A DNA stretch of 40,881 nt from Nymphaea colorata (taxonomy: Eukaryota > Streptophyta > Magnoliopsida > Nymphaeales > Nymphaeaceae): contig NW_022205173.1 of the NCBI RefSeq assembly GCF_008831285.2, positions 1 to 40,881 of the forward strand. Reading direction: 5' to 3'. Made by a program: the position numbers and the translations under genes. Below, in pieces: positions 24,427 to 33,893 of the stretch (within the stretch, counting starts at the first letter, position 1; every line of letters begins with the position of its first letter). Under the pieces are notes generated by a model, which saw only the letters and a program-made list of their open reading frames with translations, did no database searches and was not told where the DNA came from.

Positions 24427-27400
24427 GTTACATTTATAATGATTCTTAATACGGATGTCCTTAACAAGTGATTCATTTGGTGTCATATAGTTAACCTAAT
24501 GTGTTTCACTTGTAATTTAATTGAATGTGCTTAACAAGTGAATTAGGTTAACAATAGGGCACCAAATGAATCACTCAAATCTCATTCATTTTCATGCAAG
24601 CCTGTGATTTCAATCTACTAAATCATTTAACATGGATATAACAATAAGTCAAGTACATTCAATAAAGTATGCGTGATCATATGAATCACTTAAATCTGAC
24701 TCGTATTGGTACGACTATAGTGCACGATCTAAAGGATTGAAATTACAAGTTCGTATCAATACAAGTGCGATTTAAGTGATTCAAATGATCACACATACTT
24801 AATTGAATGTGCTTAACTTATTGTTACATCCATGTTGCTTGATTAAGTGAACTGAAATCACAAGTTTGTATGAAAATGAATGTGATTCGAGTGATTCATT
24901 TGGTGTCTTATAGTTAACCTAACGTGTTTCACATGTTATTACATCCATGATCAATGATTTAAATAATTAAAACTCACAAGTTTATATGGATATAAAGGAG
25001 ACCTATGCATTAGTTTGATCCTTTCTAGTTTGTACGATAAGTTGAACATGTTGTTACATCTATAGTGATCGATGCACAAGTTCACATCAATACGAGTGGG
25101 ATTTAAGTGATTCAATTGATCACGCATATTTAATTGAATGTACTTAACTTGTTGTTACGTTTATATTAAATGATTTAGTAAATTCAAATCATAGGTTTAT
25201 ATGAAAATGAATGGGATTCGAGTGATTCATTTGGTGTCTTACAGGTAACTTAATGTGTTTCACTTGTTATTACATACATTTGATCACTTATGTTTAATCG
25301 AGAGATTATGTGATTCATTTTTACTTGTTCTTACATACATTTGATAACTTATATTTAATTGAATGTGCGTAACCATTTGTTACATACGTATAGAATGACT
25401 TAGTGGCTTGAAAAAAGAAGTCCGTTTGGAAATGAATGAGAGTCAAGTCACTATATTGGTCCCTTATAGTTAATCTAATGTATTTCACTTGTTATTACAT
25501 CTATAATGAATGATTTAAATGGTTGAAATCACAAGTTTATATGGATACAAATGGTTGAAGTCACTATATTTGTACACGTGTAGTTAGTCCGATGAGTTGA
25601 ATTTGTTGTTACATCTATAGGGAACGTTCTAAAGGATTGAAATCACATGTTCGTACGAATACAAGTGAGATTTAAGTGATTCATATAATCATGCATACTT
25701 AATTGAATGTGTTTAACTTGTTGTTACGTCTATAATAAATGATTTAGTAGATTGAAATCACAAGTTTGTGCGAAAATGAATGAGATTCGAGTGATTCATT
25801 TGGTGTCTTGTAGTTAACCTATTGTGTTTCACTTGTTATTACATCTTTGATCAATGATTTAAATGATTAAAACTTACAAGTTTGTATGGATATAAAGGAG
25901 ACCTATGCATTAGTTTGATCCCTTGTAGTTAGTTCAATAAGTTGAACTAGTTCTTACATCTATGGTGATCGATGTAAGGAATTGAAATCACAAGTTCGTA
26001 TCAATACGAGTGGGATTTAAGTGATTCATTTTATCACACATACGTAATTGAATGTGCTTAACTTGTTGTTACGTCTATATTAAATGATTTAGTAGATTAA
26101 AATCATAGGTTTGTATGAAAATGAATGATATTGGAGTGATTCATTTGGTGTCTTGTAAGTAACCTAATGTGTTTCACTTGTTATTACATATATTTGATCA
26201 CTTATATTTAATTGAGAGATTAAGTGATTCATTTTCACTTGTTATTACATATAATTGATCACTTGTATTTAATTGAATGTGCGTGACCATTTCTTACTTA
26301 CGTATAGAATGACCTAGTGGCTTTGATACCAGAAGTTCGTTTGGAATACATATATAATGAATGATTTAAATGATTGAAATCACATGTTCATGTGGATACA
26401 AACGCGTGTAGTTAGTCCGATGAGTTGAATTTATTGTTACAACTATAGTGCACGATCTAAATGATTGAAATCACAAGTTCGTATCAATACAAGTGCGATT
26501 TAAGTGATTCAAATGATCACACATACTTAATTGAATGTGCTTAACTTGTTGTTACATCCATATTGCTAGATTAAGTGAATTCAAATCACAAGTTTGTGTG
26601 AAAATAAATGAGATTTGAGTGATTCATTTGGTGTCTTATAATTAACCTAATGTGTTTCACTCGTTATGACATCTATGATCAACGATTTAAACGATAAAAA
26701 CTCACAAGTTTATATGGATGTAAAGGAGACCTATGGATTAGTTTAGTTTGATCCCTTGTAGTTTGTTCAATAAGTTGAACATGTTGTTACATCTCATTCA
26801 TTTGTATCCATACGCACACTAAATCACTCGTCTCATACGAGTGAGATTTAAGTGATTCATTTGATCACGCATACTTAATTGAATGTGCTTAACTTGTTGT
26901 TACGTCTATATTAAATGATTTAGTATATTGAAATCATAGGTTTGTATGGAAATGAATGAGATTTGAGTGATTCATTTGGTGTCTTGTAGGTAACCTAATA
27001 TGTTTCACTTGTTATTACATATATTTGATCACATATATTTAATTGAGAGATTAAATGATTCATTTTCACTTGTTATTACATATATTTGATCAATATATTT
27101 AATTGAGTGTGCGTAGCCATTTGTTACATACGTATAGAATGACTTAGTGGCTTGAAATAAGAAGTTCGTTTGGAAATGAATGAGAGTCAGGTCATTAAGT
27201 TGGTCCCTTACAGTTAATCTAGTGTATTTCACTTGTTATTACATCTATAATGAATGATTTAAATGATTGAAATCGCAAGTTCATATGGATACAAATGGGA
27301 TCTATGCATTACTTTGAATGCGTGTAATTAGTCCGATGAGTTGAATTTGTTGTTACATCTATAGTGAACGATCTAAAGGATTGAAATCACGCGTTCGTAC

Positions 27401-27581
27401 CAATACAAGTGAGATTTAAATGATTCATATGATCATGCATGCTTAATTGAATGTGTTTAACTTGTTGTTACATCTATATTAAATGATTTAGTAGATCGAA
27501 ATCACAAGTTTGTATGAAAATGAATGAGATTCGAGTGATTCATTTGGTGTCTTATGGTTTACCTAATGTGTTTCACTAGTT
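24427..27581 (+). repeat. HOR copy 9 (3155 bp)
   Basis: Right-type copy. The only length change I found from the 3156-bp form is loss of the dyad-loop base at 26834/26835. Confidence 0.95.
24535..24714 (-). repeat. Inverted C-B segment, HOR copy 9
   Basis: Right-type junction; no difference from copy 10 seen. Confidence 0.88.
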
Positions 27582-27621
27582 GTTACATTTATAATGATTC
27601 TTAATACGGATGTCCTTAACA

Positions 27622-27730
27622 AGTGATTCATTTGGTGTCATATAGTTAACCTAATGTGTTTCACTTGTAATTTAATTGAATGTGCTTAACAAGTGAATTA
27701 GGTTAACAATAGGGCACCAAATGAATCACT
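27622..27730. repeat. Hairpin-forming inverted repeat in M0 (reference copy)
   Basis: Left arm 27622-27667 (agtgattcatttggtgtc to tttcacttg) is matched in reverse complement by 27690-27730 (caagtga to atgaatcact). The right arm lacks 5 bp and differs at about 3 positions; the loop is 22 bp. In every other copy the structure begins 40 bp after the HOR start: 41, 3115, 5919, 9066, 11866, 15008, 18160, 21312, 24467, 30778, 33934, 37089 and 40243. Confidence 0.88.
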
Positions 27731-27869
27731 CAAATCTCATTCATTTTCATGCAAGCCTGTGATTTCAATCTACTAAATCATTTAACATGGATATAACAAT
27801 AAGTCAAGTACATTCAATAAAGTATGCGTGATCATATGAATCACTTAAATCTGACTCGTATTGGTACGA
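27690..27869 (-). repeat. Inverted C-B segment, HOR copy 10 (reference)
   Basis: The reverse complement reads as a normal partial B followed by C: cgtaccaatacgagtc, gatttaagtgattcatatg, gaatgtacttgacttattg, aatgatttagtagattgaaa, gcatgaaaatgaatgaga, gtgattcatttggtgcc, gttaacctaa. It shares cttattgtta and atccatgtt with the direct C at 27978 immediately downstream, but cgtaccaatac and the tttagtaga part with the upstream B-C at 30508-30737 of the HOR, so its origin looks mosaic. With 27904-28087 it forms a long imperfect inverted repeat (spacer about 34 bp). Confidence 0.9.
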
Positions 27870-28092
27870 CTATAGTGCACGATCTAAAGGATTGAAATTA
27901 CAAGTTCGTATCAATACAAGTGCGATTTAAGTGATTCAAATGATCACACATACTTAATTGAATGTGCTTAACTTATTGTTACATCCATGTTGCTTGATTA
28001 AGTGAACTGAAATCACAAGTTTGTATGAAAATGAATGTGATTCGAGTGATTCATTTGGTGTCTTATAGTTAACCTAACGTGTTTCACATGTT

Positions 28093-28992
28093 ATTACATC
28101 CATGATCAATGATTTAAATAATTAAAACTCACAAGTTTATATGGATATAAAGGAGACCTATGCATTAGTTTGATCCTTTCTAGTTTGTACGATAAGTTGA
28201 ACATGTTGTTACATCTATAGTGATCGATGCACAAGTTCACATCAATACGAGTGGGATTTAAGTGATTCAATTGATCACGCATATTTAATTGAATGTACTT
28301 AACTTGTTGTTACGTTTATATTAAATGATTTAGTAAATTCAAATCATAGGTTTATATGAAAATGAATGGGATTCGAGTGATTCATTTGGTGTCTTACAGG
28401 TAACTTAATGTGTTTCACTTGTTATTACATACATTTGATCACTTATGTTTAATCGAGAGATTATGTGATTCATTTTTACTTGTTCTTACATACATTTGAT
28501 AACTTATATTTAATTGAATGTGCGTAACCATTTGTTACATACGTATAGAATGACTTAGTGGCTTGAAAAAAGAAGTCCGTTTGGAAATGAATGAGAGTCA
28601 AGTCACTATATTGGTCCCTTATAGTTAATCTAATGTATTTCACTTGTTATTACATCTATAATGAATGATTTAAATGGTTGAAATCACAAGTTTATATGGA
28701 TACAAATGGTTGAAGTCACTATATTTGTACACGTGTAGTTAGTCCGATGAGTTGAATTTGTTGTTACATCTATAGGGAACGTTCTAAAGGATTGAAATCA
28801 CATGTTCGTACGAATACAAGTGAGATTTAAGTGATTCATATAATCATGCATACTTAATTGAATGTGTTTAACTTGTTGTTACGTCTATAATAAATGATTT
28901 AGTAGATTGAAATCACAAGTTTGTGCGAAAATGAATGAGATTCGAGTGATTCATTTGGTGTCTTGTAGTTAACCTATTGTGTTTCACTTGTT
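28093..28992 (+). repeat. Module M1 of reference HOR (A-B-C, D1-D2-C', A-B-C; 900 bp)
   Basis: Complete module order. The first B is 101 bp, because the stretch matching aaggaattgaaat is absent between gatcgatg and cacaagttc (about 28233). Without that loss the module would be about 914 bp. Its A monomer at 28649 carries the tacacgtgta palindrome. Confidence 0.85.
28534..28648 (+). repeat. C' unit, diverged C monomer (115 bp), example
   Basis: Starts gttacatacgtatagaatga and ends gtatttcac. It aligns with C along its length (gacttagtggcttgaaa against gatttagtagattgaaa; ggaaatgaatgaga against gaaaatgaatgaga) but is clearly diverged. It always follows D1-D2 and contains the 8-bp palindrome atacgtat. 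The copy at 30279 is full-length; that at 29448 is truncated. Confidence 0.78.
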
Positions 28993-29107
28993 ATTACATC
29001 TTTGATCAATGATTTAAATGATTAAAACTTACAAGTTTGTATGGATATAAAGGAGACCTATGCATTAGTTTGATCCCTTGTAGTTAGTTCAATAAGTTGA
29101 ACTAGTT
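28993..29107 (+). repeat. Family A monomer, example (115 bp)
   Basis: Shares the common 5' part (attacat, then gattgaaat/gattaaaac) with B and C. It is recognised by tatggatataaaggagacc, then gcattagtttgatccc, and an agttgaac end. Other A copies in the reference HOR start at 28093, 28649, 29501 (truncated), 29821 and 30394. Confidence 0.85.
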
Positions 29108-29222
29108 CTTACATCTATGGTGATCGATGTAAGGAATTGAAATCACAAGTTCGTATCAATACGAGTGGGATTTAAGTGATTCATTTTATCACACATACGT
29201 AATTGAATGTGCTTAACTTGTT
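29108..29222 (+). repeat. Family B monomer, example (115 bp)
   Basis: Recognised by gatcgatgtaagg/gaacgatctaaagg near the start, then gttcgtatcaatac, gatttaagtgattcat, and a taattgaatgtgcttaac end. Other B copies start at 28208, 28763, 29591, 29941 (variant) and 30508. This copy carries the 14-bp dyad at 29151-29164. Confidence 0.85.
29151..29164. repeat. 14-bp dyad in B monomer (tcgtat-ca-atacga)
   Basis: Perfect 6-bp arms separated by 2 bp. It recurs at the equivalent site of this B in the other right-type copies. Other B monomers have a decayed right arm (atacaag), or cgtacgaatac in the B at 28763. It could be a protein-binding dyad or chance; the sequence alone does not decide. Confidence 0.6.
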
Positions 29223-29337
29223 GTTACGTCTATATTAAATGATTTAGTAGATTAAAATCATAGGTTTGTATGAAAATGAATGATATTGGAGTGATTCATT
29301 TGGTGTCTTGTAAGTAACCTAATGTGTTTCACTTGTT
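29223..29337 (+). repeat. Family C monomer, example (115 bp)
   Basis: Recognised by gttacgtctatattaaatga, tgtatgaaaatgaatga, gagtgattcatttggtgtc and a cctaatgtgtttcac end. Other C copies start at 27978, 28309, 28878, 29706, 30055 and 30623. Confidence 0.85.
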
Positions 29338-29447
29338 ATTACATATATTTGATCACTTATATTTAATTGAGAGATTAAGTGATTCATTTTCACTTGTTAT
29401 TACATATAATTGATCACTTGTATTTAATTGAATGTGCGTGACCATTT
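29338..29447 (+). repeat. D1-D2 short units (61 + 49 bp), example
   Basis: Two shortened units. D1 (29338-29398) runs from attacatatatttgatcac to a cattttcac end. D2 (29399-29447) runs from attacatataattgatcac to gtgcgtgacc. Both contain gatcac...tatttaattga, the 3' part of family B, so they look like B monomers with the middle deleted; D1 then ends like C. The pair recurs at 28424-28533 and 30170-30278. Confidence 0.75.
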
Positions 29448-29820
29448 CTTACTTACGTATAGAATGACCTAGTGGCTTTGATACCAGAAGTTCGTTTGGA
29501 ATACATATATAATGAATGATTTAAATGATTGAAATCACATGTTCATGTGGATACAAACGCGTGTAGTTAGTCCGATGAGTTGAATTTATTGTTACAACTA
29601 TAGTGCACGATCTAAATGATTGAAATCACAAGTTCGTATCAATACAAGTGCGATTTAAGTGATTCAAATGATCACACATACTTAATTGAATGTGCTTAAC
29701 TTGTTGTTACATCCATATTGCTAGATTAAGTGAATTCAAATCACAAGTTTGTGTGAAAATAAATGAGATTTGAGTGATTCATTTGGTGTCTTATAATTAA
29801 CCTAATGTGTTTCACTCGTT

Positions 29821-30737
29821 ATGACATCTATGATCAACGATTTAAACGATAAAAACTCACAAGTTTATATGGATGTAAAGGAGACCTATGGATTAGTTTA
29901 GTTTGATCCCTTGTAGTTTGTTCAATAAGTTGAACATGTTGTTACATCTCATTCATTTGTATCCATACGCACACTAAATCACTCGTCTCAATACGAGTGA
30001 GATTTAAGTGATTCATTTGATCACGCATACTTAATTGAATGTGCTTAACTTGTTGTTACGTCTATATTAAATGATTTAGTATATTGAAATCATAGGTTTG
30101 TATGGAAATGAATGAGATTTGAGTGATTCATTTGGTGTCTTGTAGGTAACCTAATATGTTTCACTTGTTATTACATATATTTGATCACATATATTTAATT
30201 GAGAGATTAAATGATTCATTTTCACTTGTTATTACATATATTTGATCAATATATTTAATTGAGTGTGCGTAGCCATTTGTTACATACGTATAGAATGACT
30301 TAGTGGCTTGAAATAAGAAGTTCGTTTGGAAATGAATGAGAGTCAGGTCATTAAGTTGGTCCCTTACAGTTAATCTAGTGTATTTCACTTGTTATTACAT
30401 CTATAATGAATGATTTAAATGATTGAAATCGCAAGTTCATATGGATACAAATGGGATCTATGCATTACTTTGAATGCGTGTAATTAGTCCGATGAGTTGA
30501 ATTTGTTGTTACATCTATAGTGAACGATCTAAAGGATTGAAATCACGCGTTCGTACCAATACAAGTGAGATTTAAATGATTCATATGATCATGCATGCTT
30601 AATTGAATGTGTTTAACTTGTTGTTACATCTATATTAAATGATTTAGTAGATCGAAATCACAAGTTTGTATGAAAATGAATGAGATTCGAGTGATTCATT
30701 TGGTGTCTTATGGTTTACCTAATGTGTTTCACTAGTT
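29821..30737 (+). repeat. Module M3 of reference HOR (917 bp)
   Basis: Order A-B'-C-D1-D2-C'-A-B-C. The second monomer (B', 120 bp) has a replaced 5' part containing a small inverted patch and a dyad. The rest follows the 115-bp register. Confidence 0.85.
29950..30005. repeat. Small inverted patch plus dyad in B' monomer (reference copy)
   Basis: The 5' part of this B' is replaced by about 40 bp whose reverse complement contains gtatggatacaaatgaatg, an A-like stretch. At its right edge aaatcactcgt (29976-29986) faces acgagtgagattt (29993-30005): the inner 8 bp (cactcgt with flanking a/t) pair perfectly around a 5- or 6-base loop, and the pairing extends past a 2-base bulge. All 13 complete HOR copies have the structure. 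Confidence 0.8.
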
Positions 30738-33700
30738 GTTACATTTATAATGATTCTTAATACGGATGTCCTTAACAAGTGATTCATTTGGTGTCATATA
30801 GTTAACCTAATGTGTTTCACTTGTAATTTAATTGAATGTGCTTAACAAGTGAATTAGGTTAACAATAGGGCACCAAATGAATCACTCAAATCTCATTCAT
30901 TTTCATGCAAGCCTGTGATTTCAATCTACTAAATCATTTAACATGGATATAACAATAAGTCAAGTACATTCAATAAAGTATGCGTGATCATATGAATCAC
31001 TTAAATCTGACTCGTATTGGTACGACTATAGTGCACGATCTAAAGGATTGAAATTACAAGTTCGTATCAATACAAGTGCGATTTAAGTGATTCAAATGAT
31101 CACACATACTTAATTGAATGTGCTTAACTTATTGTTACATCCATGTTGCTTGATTAAGTGAACTGAAATCACAAGTTTGTATGAAAATGAATGTGATTCG
31201 AGTGATTCATTTGGTGTCTTATAGTTAACCTAACGTGTTTCACATGTTATTACATCCATGATCAATGATTTAAATAATTAAAACTCACAAGTTTATATGG
31301 ATATAAAGGAGACCTATGCATTAGTTTGATCCTTTCTAGTTTGTACGATAAGTTGAACATGTTGTTACATCTATAGTGATCGATGCACAAGTTCACATCA
31401 ATACGAGTGGGATTTAAGTGATTCAATTGATCACGCATATTTAATTGAATGTACTTAACTTGTTGTTACGTTTATATTAAATGATTTAGTAAATTCAAAT
31501 CATAGGTTTATATGAAAATGAATGGGATTCGAGTGATTCATTTGGTGTCTTACAGGTAACTTAATGTGTTTCACTTGTTATTACATACATTTGATCACTT
31601 ATGTTTAATCGAGAGATTATGTGATTCATTTTTACTTGTTCTTACATACATTTGATAACTTATATTTAATTGAATGTGCGTAACCATTTGTTACATACGT
31701 ATAGAATGACTTAGTGGCTTGAAAAAAGAAGTCCGTTTGGAAATGAATGAGAGTCAAGTCACTATATTGGTCCCTTATAGTTAATCTAATGTATTTCACT
31801 TGTTATTACATCTATAATGAATGATTTAAATGGTTGAAATCACAAGTTTATATGGATACAAATGGTTGAAGTCACTATATTTGTACACGTGTAGTTAGTC
31901 CGATGAGTTGAATTTGTTGTTACATCTATAGGGAACGTTCTAAAGGATTGAAATCACATGTTCGTACGAATACAAGTGAGATTTAAGTGATTCATATAAT
32001 CATGCATACTTAATTGAATGTGTTTAACTTGTTGTTACGTCTATAATAAATGATTTAGTAGATTGAAATCACAAGTTTGTGCGAAAATGAATGAGATTCG
32101 AGTGATTCATTTGGTGTCTTGTAGTTAACCTATTGTGTTTCACTTGTTATTACATCTTTGATCAATGATTTAAATGATTAAAACTTACAAGTTTGTATGG
32201 ATATAAAGGAGACCTATGCATTAGTTTGATCCCTTGTAGTTAGTTCAATAAGTTGAACTAGTTCTTACATCTATGGTGATCGATGTAAGGAATTGAAATC
32301 ACAAGTTCGTATCAATACGAGTGGGATTTAAGTGATTCATTTTATCACACATACGTAATTGAATGTGCTTAACTTGTTGTTACGTCTATATTAAATGATT
32401 TAGTAGATTAAAATCATAGGTTTGTATGAAAATGAATGATATTGGAGTGATTCATTTGGTGTCTTGTAAGTAACCTAATGTGTTTCACTTGTTATTACAT
32501 ATATTTGATCACTTATATTTAATTGAGAGATTAAGTGATTCATTTTCACTTGTTATTACATATAATTGATCACTTGTATTTAATTGAATGTGCGTGACCA
32601 TTTCTTACTTACGTATAGAATGACCTAGTGGCTTTGATACCAGAAGTTCGTTTGGAATACATATATAATGAATGATTTAAATGATTGAAATCACATGTTC
32701 ATGTGGATACAAACGCGTGTAGTTAGTCCGATGAGTTGAATTTATTGTTACAACTATAGTGCACGATCTAAATGATTGAAATCACAAGTTCGTATCAATA
32801 CAAGTGCGATTTAAGTGATTCAAATGATCACACATACTTAATTGAATGTGCTTAACTTGTTGTTACATCCATATTGCTAGATTAAGTGAATTCAAATCAC
32901 AAGTTTGTGTGAAAATAAATGAGATTTGAGTGATTCATTTGGTGTCTTATAATTAACCTAATGTGTTTCACTCGTTATGACATCTATGATCAACGATTTA
33001 AACGATAAAAACTCACAAGTTTATATGGATGTAAAGGAGACCTATGGATTAGTTTAGTTTGATCCCTTGTAGTTTGTTCAATAAGTTGAACATGTTGTTA
33101 CATCTCATTCATTTGTATCCATACGCACACTAAATCACTCGTCTCGATACGAGTGAGATTTAAGTGATTCATTTGATCACGCATACTTAATTGAATGTGC
33201 TTAACTTGTTGTTACGTCTATATTAAATGATTTAGTATATTGAAATCATAGGTTTGTATGGAAATGAATGAGATTTGAGTGATTCATTTGGTGTCTTGTA
33301 GGTAACCTAATATGTTTCACTTGTTATTACATATATTTGATCACATATATTTAATTGAGAGATTAAATGATTCATTTTCACTTGTTATTACATATATTTG
33401 ATCAATATATTTAATTGAGTGTGCGTAGCCATTTGTTACATACGTATAGAATGACTTAGTGGCTTGAAATAAGAAGTTCGTTTGGAAATGAATGAGAGTC
33501 AGGTCATTAAGTTGGTCCCTTACAGTTAATCTAGTGTATTTCACTTGTTATTACATCTATAATGAATGATTTAAATGATTGAAATCGCAAGTTCATATGG
33601 ATACAAATGGGATCTATGCATTACTTTGAATGCGTGTAATTAGTCCGATGAGTTGAATTTGTTGTTACATCTATAGTGAACGATCTAAAGGATTGAAATC

Positions 33701-33893
33701 ACGCGTTCGTACCAATACAAGTGAGATTTAAATGATTCATATGATCATGCATGCTTAATTGAATGTGTTTAACTTGTTGTTACATCTATATTAAATGATT
33801 TAGTAGATCGAAATCACAAGTTTGTATGAAAATGAATGAGATTCGAGTGATTCATTTGGTGTCTTATGGTTTACCTAATGTGTTTCACTAGTT
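30738..33893 (+). repeat. HOR copy 11 (3156 bp)
   Basis: Same length as copy 10. The difference I noted is the dyad-loop base, G at 33146 instead of A. Confidence 0.95.
30846..31025 (-). repeat. Inverted C-B segment, HOR copy 11
   Basis: Right-type junction; no difference from copy 10 seen. Confidence 0.88.

Larger units (their letters stand above)
27582..28092 (+). repeat. Module M0 of reference HOR (511 bp, contains inversion)
   Basis: Unlike M1-M3, this module is irregular. It opens with an A-like start (tttataatgattc) that jumps to a C-like end (gtgattcatttggtgtc), then a B-like tail (taatttaattgaatgtgc), then a reverse-complemented C-B segment. It resumes in direct orientation within a B lacking its first bases (ctatagtgcacgatc) and finishes with a full C. 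It is the only part of the HOR out of 115-bp register (396 bp before the C at 27978). Every one of the 14 HOR copies has it. Confidence 0.88.
28993..29820 (+). repeat. Module M2 of reference HOR (828 bp, internally deleted)
   Basis: Same order as M1, but the C' is cut after ttcgtttgga (29500) and joined to the middle of an A start (atacatatataatg), losing about 86 bp across the C'/A boundary. With those restored it would be about 914 bp, matching M1 and M3. The deletion is present in all 13 HOR copies, so it predates HOR amplification. Confidence 0.85.
27582..30737 (+). repeat. HOR copy 10 (3156 bp, reference copy for the monomer map)
   Basis: Used as the reference because no indel interrupts it. 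Monomer starts, taken at the base before the ttaca core: 27582 (A/C chimera), inverted C-B segment 27690-27869, partial B to 27977, then C 27978, A 28093, B 28208, C 28309, D1 28424, D2 28485, C' 28534, A 28649, B 28763, C 28878, A 28993, B 29108, C 29223, D1 29338, D2 29399, truncated C' 29448, truncated A 29501, B 29591, C 29706, A 29821, B' 29941, C 30055, D1 30170, D2 30231, C' 30279, A 30394, B 30508, C 30623. From 27978 to the end is 2760 bp, exactly 24 x 115. Confidence 0.95.

Noticed and set aside
29150-29170. Possible CENP-B box in B monomers (ttcgtatcaatacgagtggg).
   Set aside because: The first half fits the TTCGnnnnA pattern, but the CGGG half is displaced and altered (cgagtggg). 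Another candidate in C' (ttcgtttggaaatgaatg) lacks the A and CGGG positions. Not a match to the canonical box.
29881-29890. The taaaggagacctatg phrase in A monomers resembles a bacterial ribosome binding site followed by ATG.
   Set aside because: No open frame of meaningful length follows it, it recurs in most A monomers, and the array is eukaryotic in character.
30185-30388. A 67-codon reverse-strand open frame repeated at 2522, 8473, 11273, 14415, 17567, 20719, 23874, 27029, 30185, 33341, 36496 and 39650.
   Set aside because: It spans D1, D2 and C' units of M3, which are plainly satellite. Its sameness between copies follows from homogenisation of the array, not coding selection. Copy 2 loses it through two missing bases near 5445. 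No other frame of useful length, promoter or conserved domain is visible.
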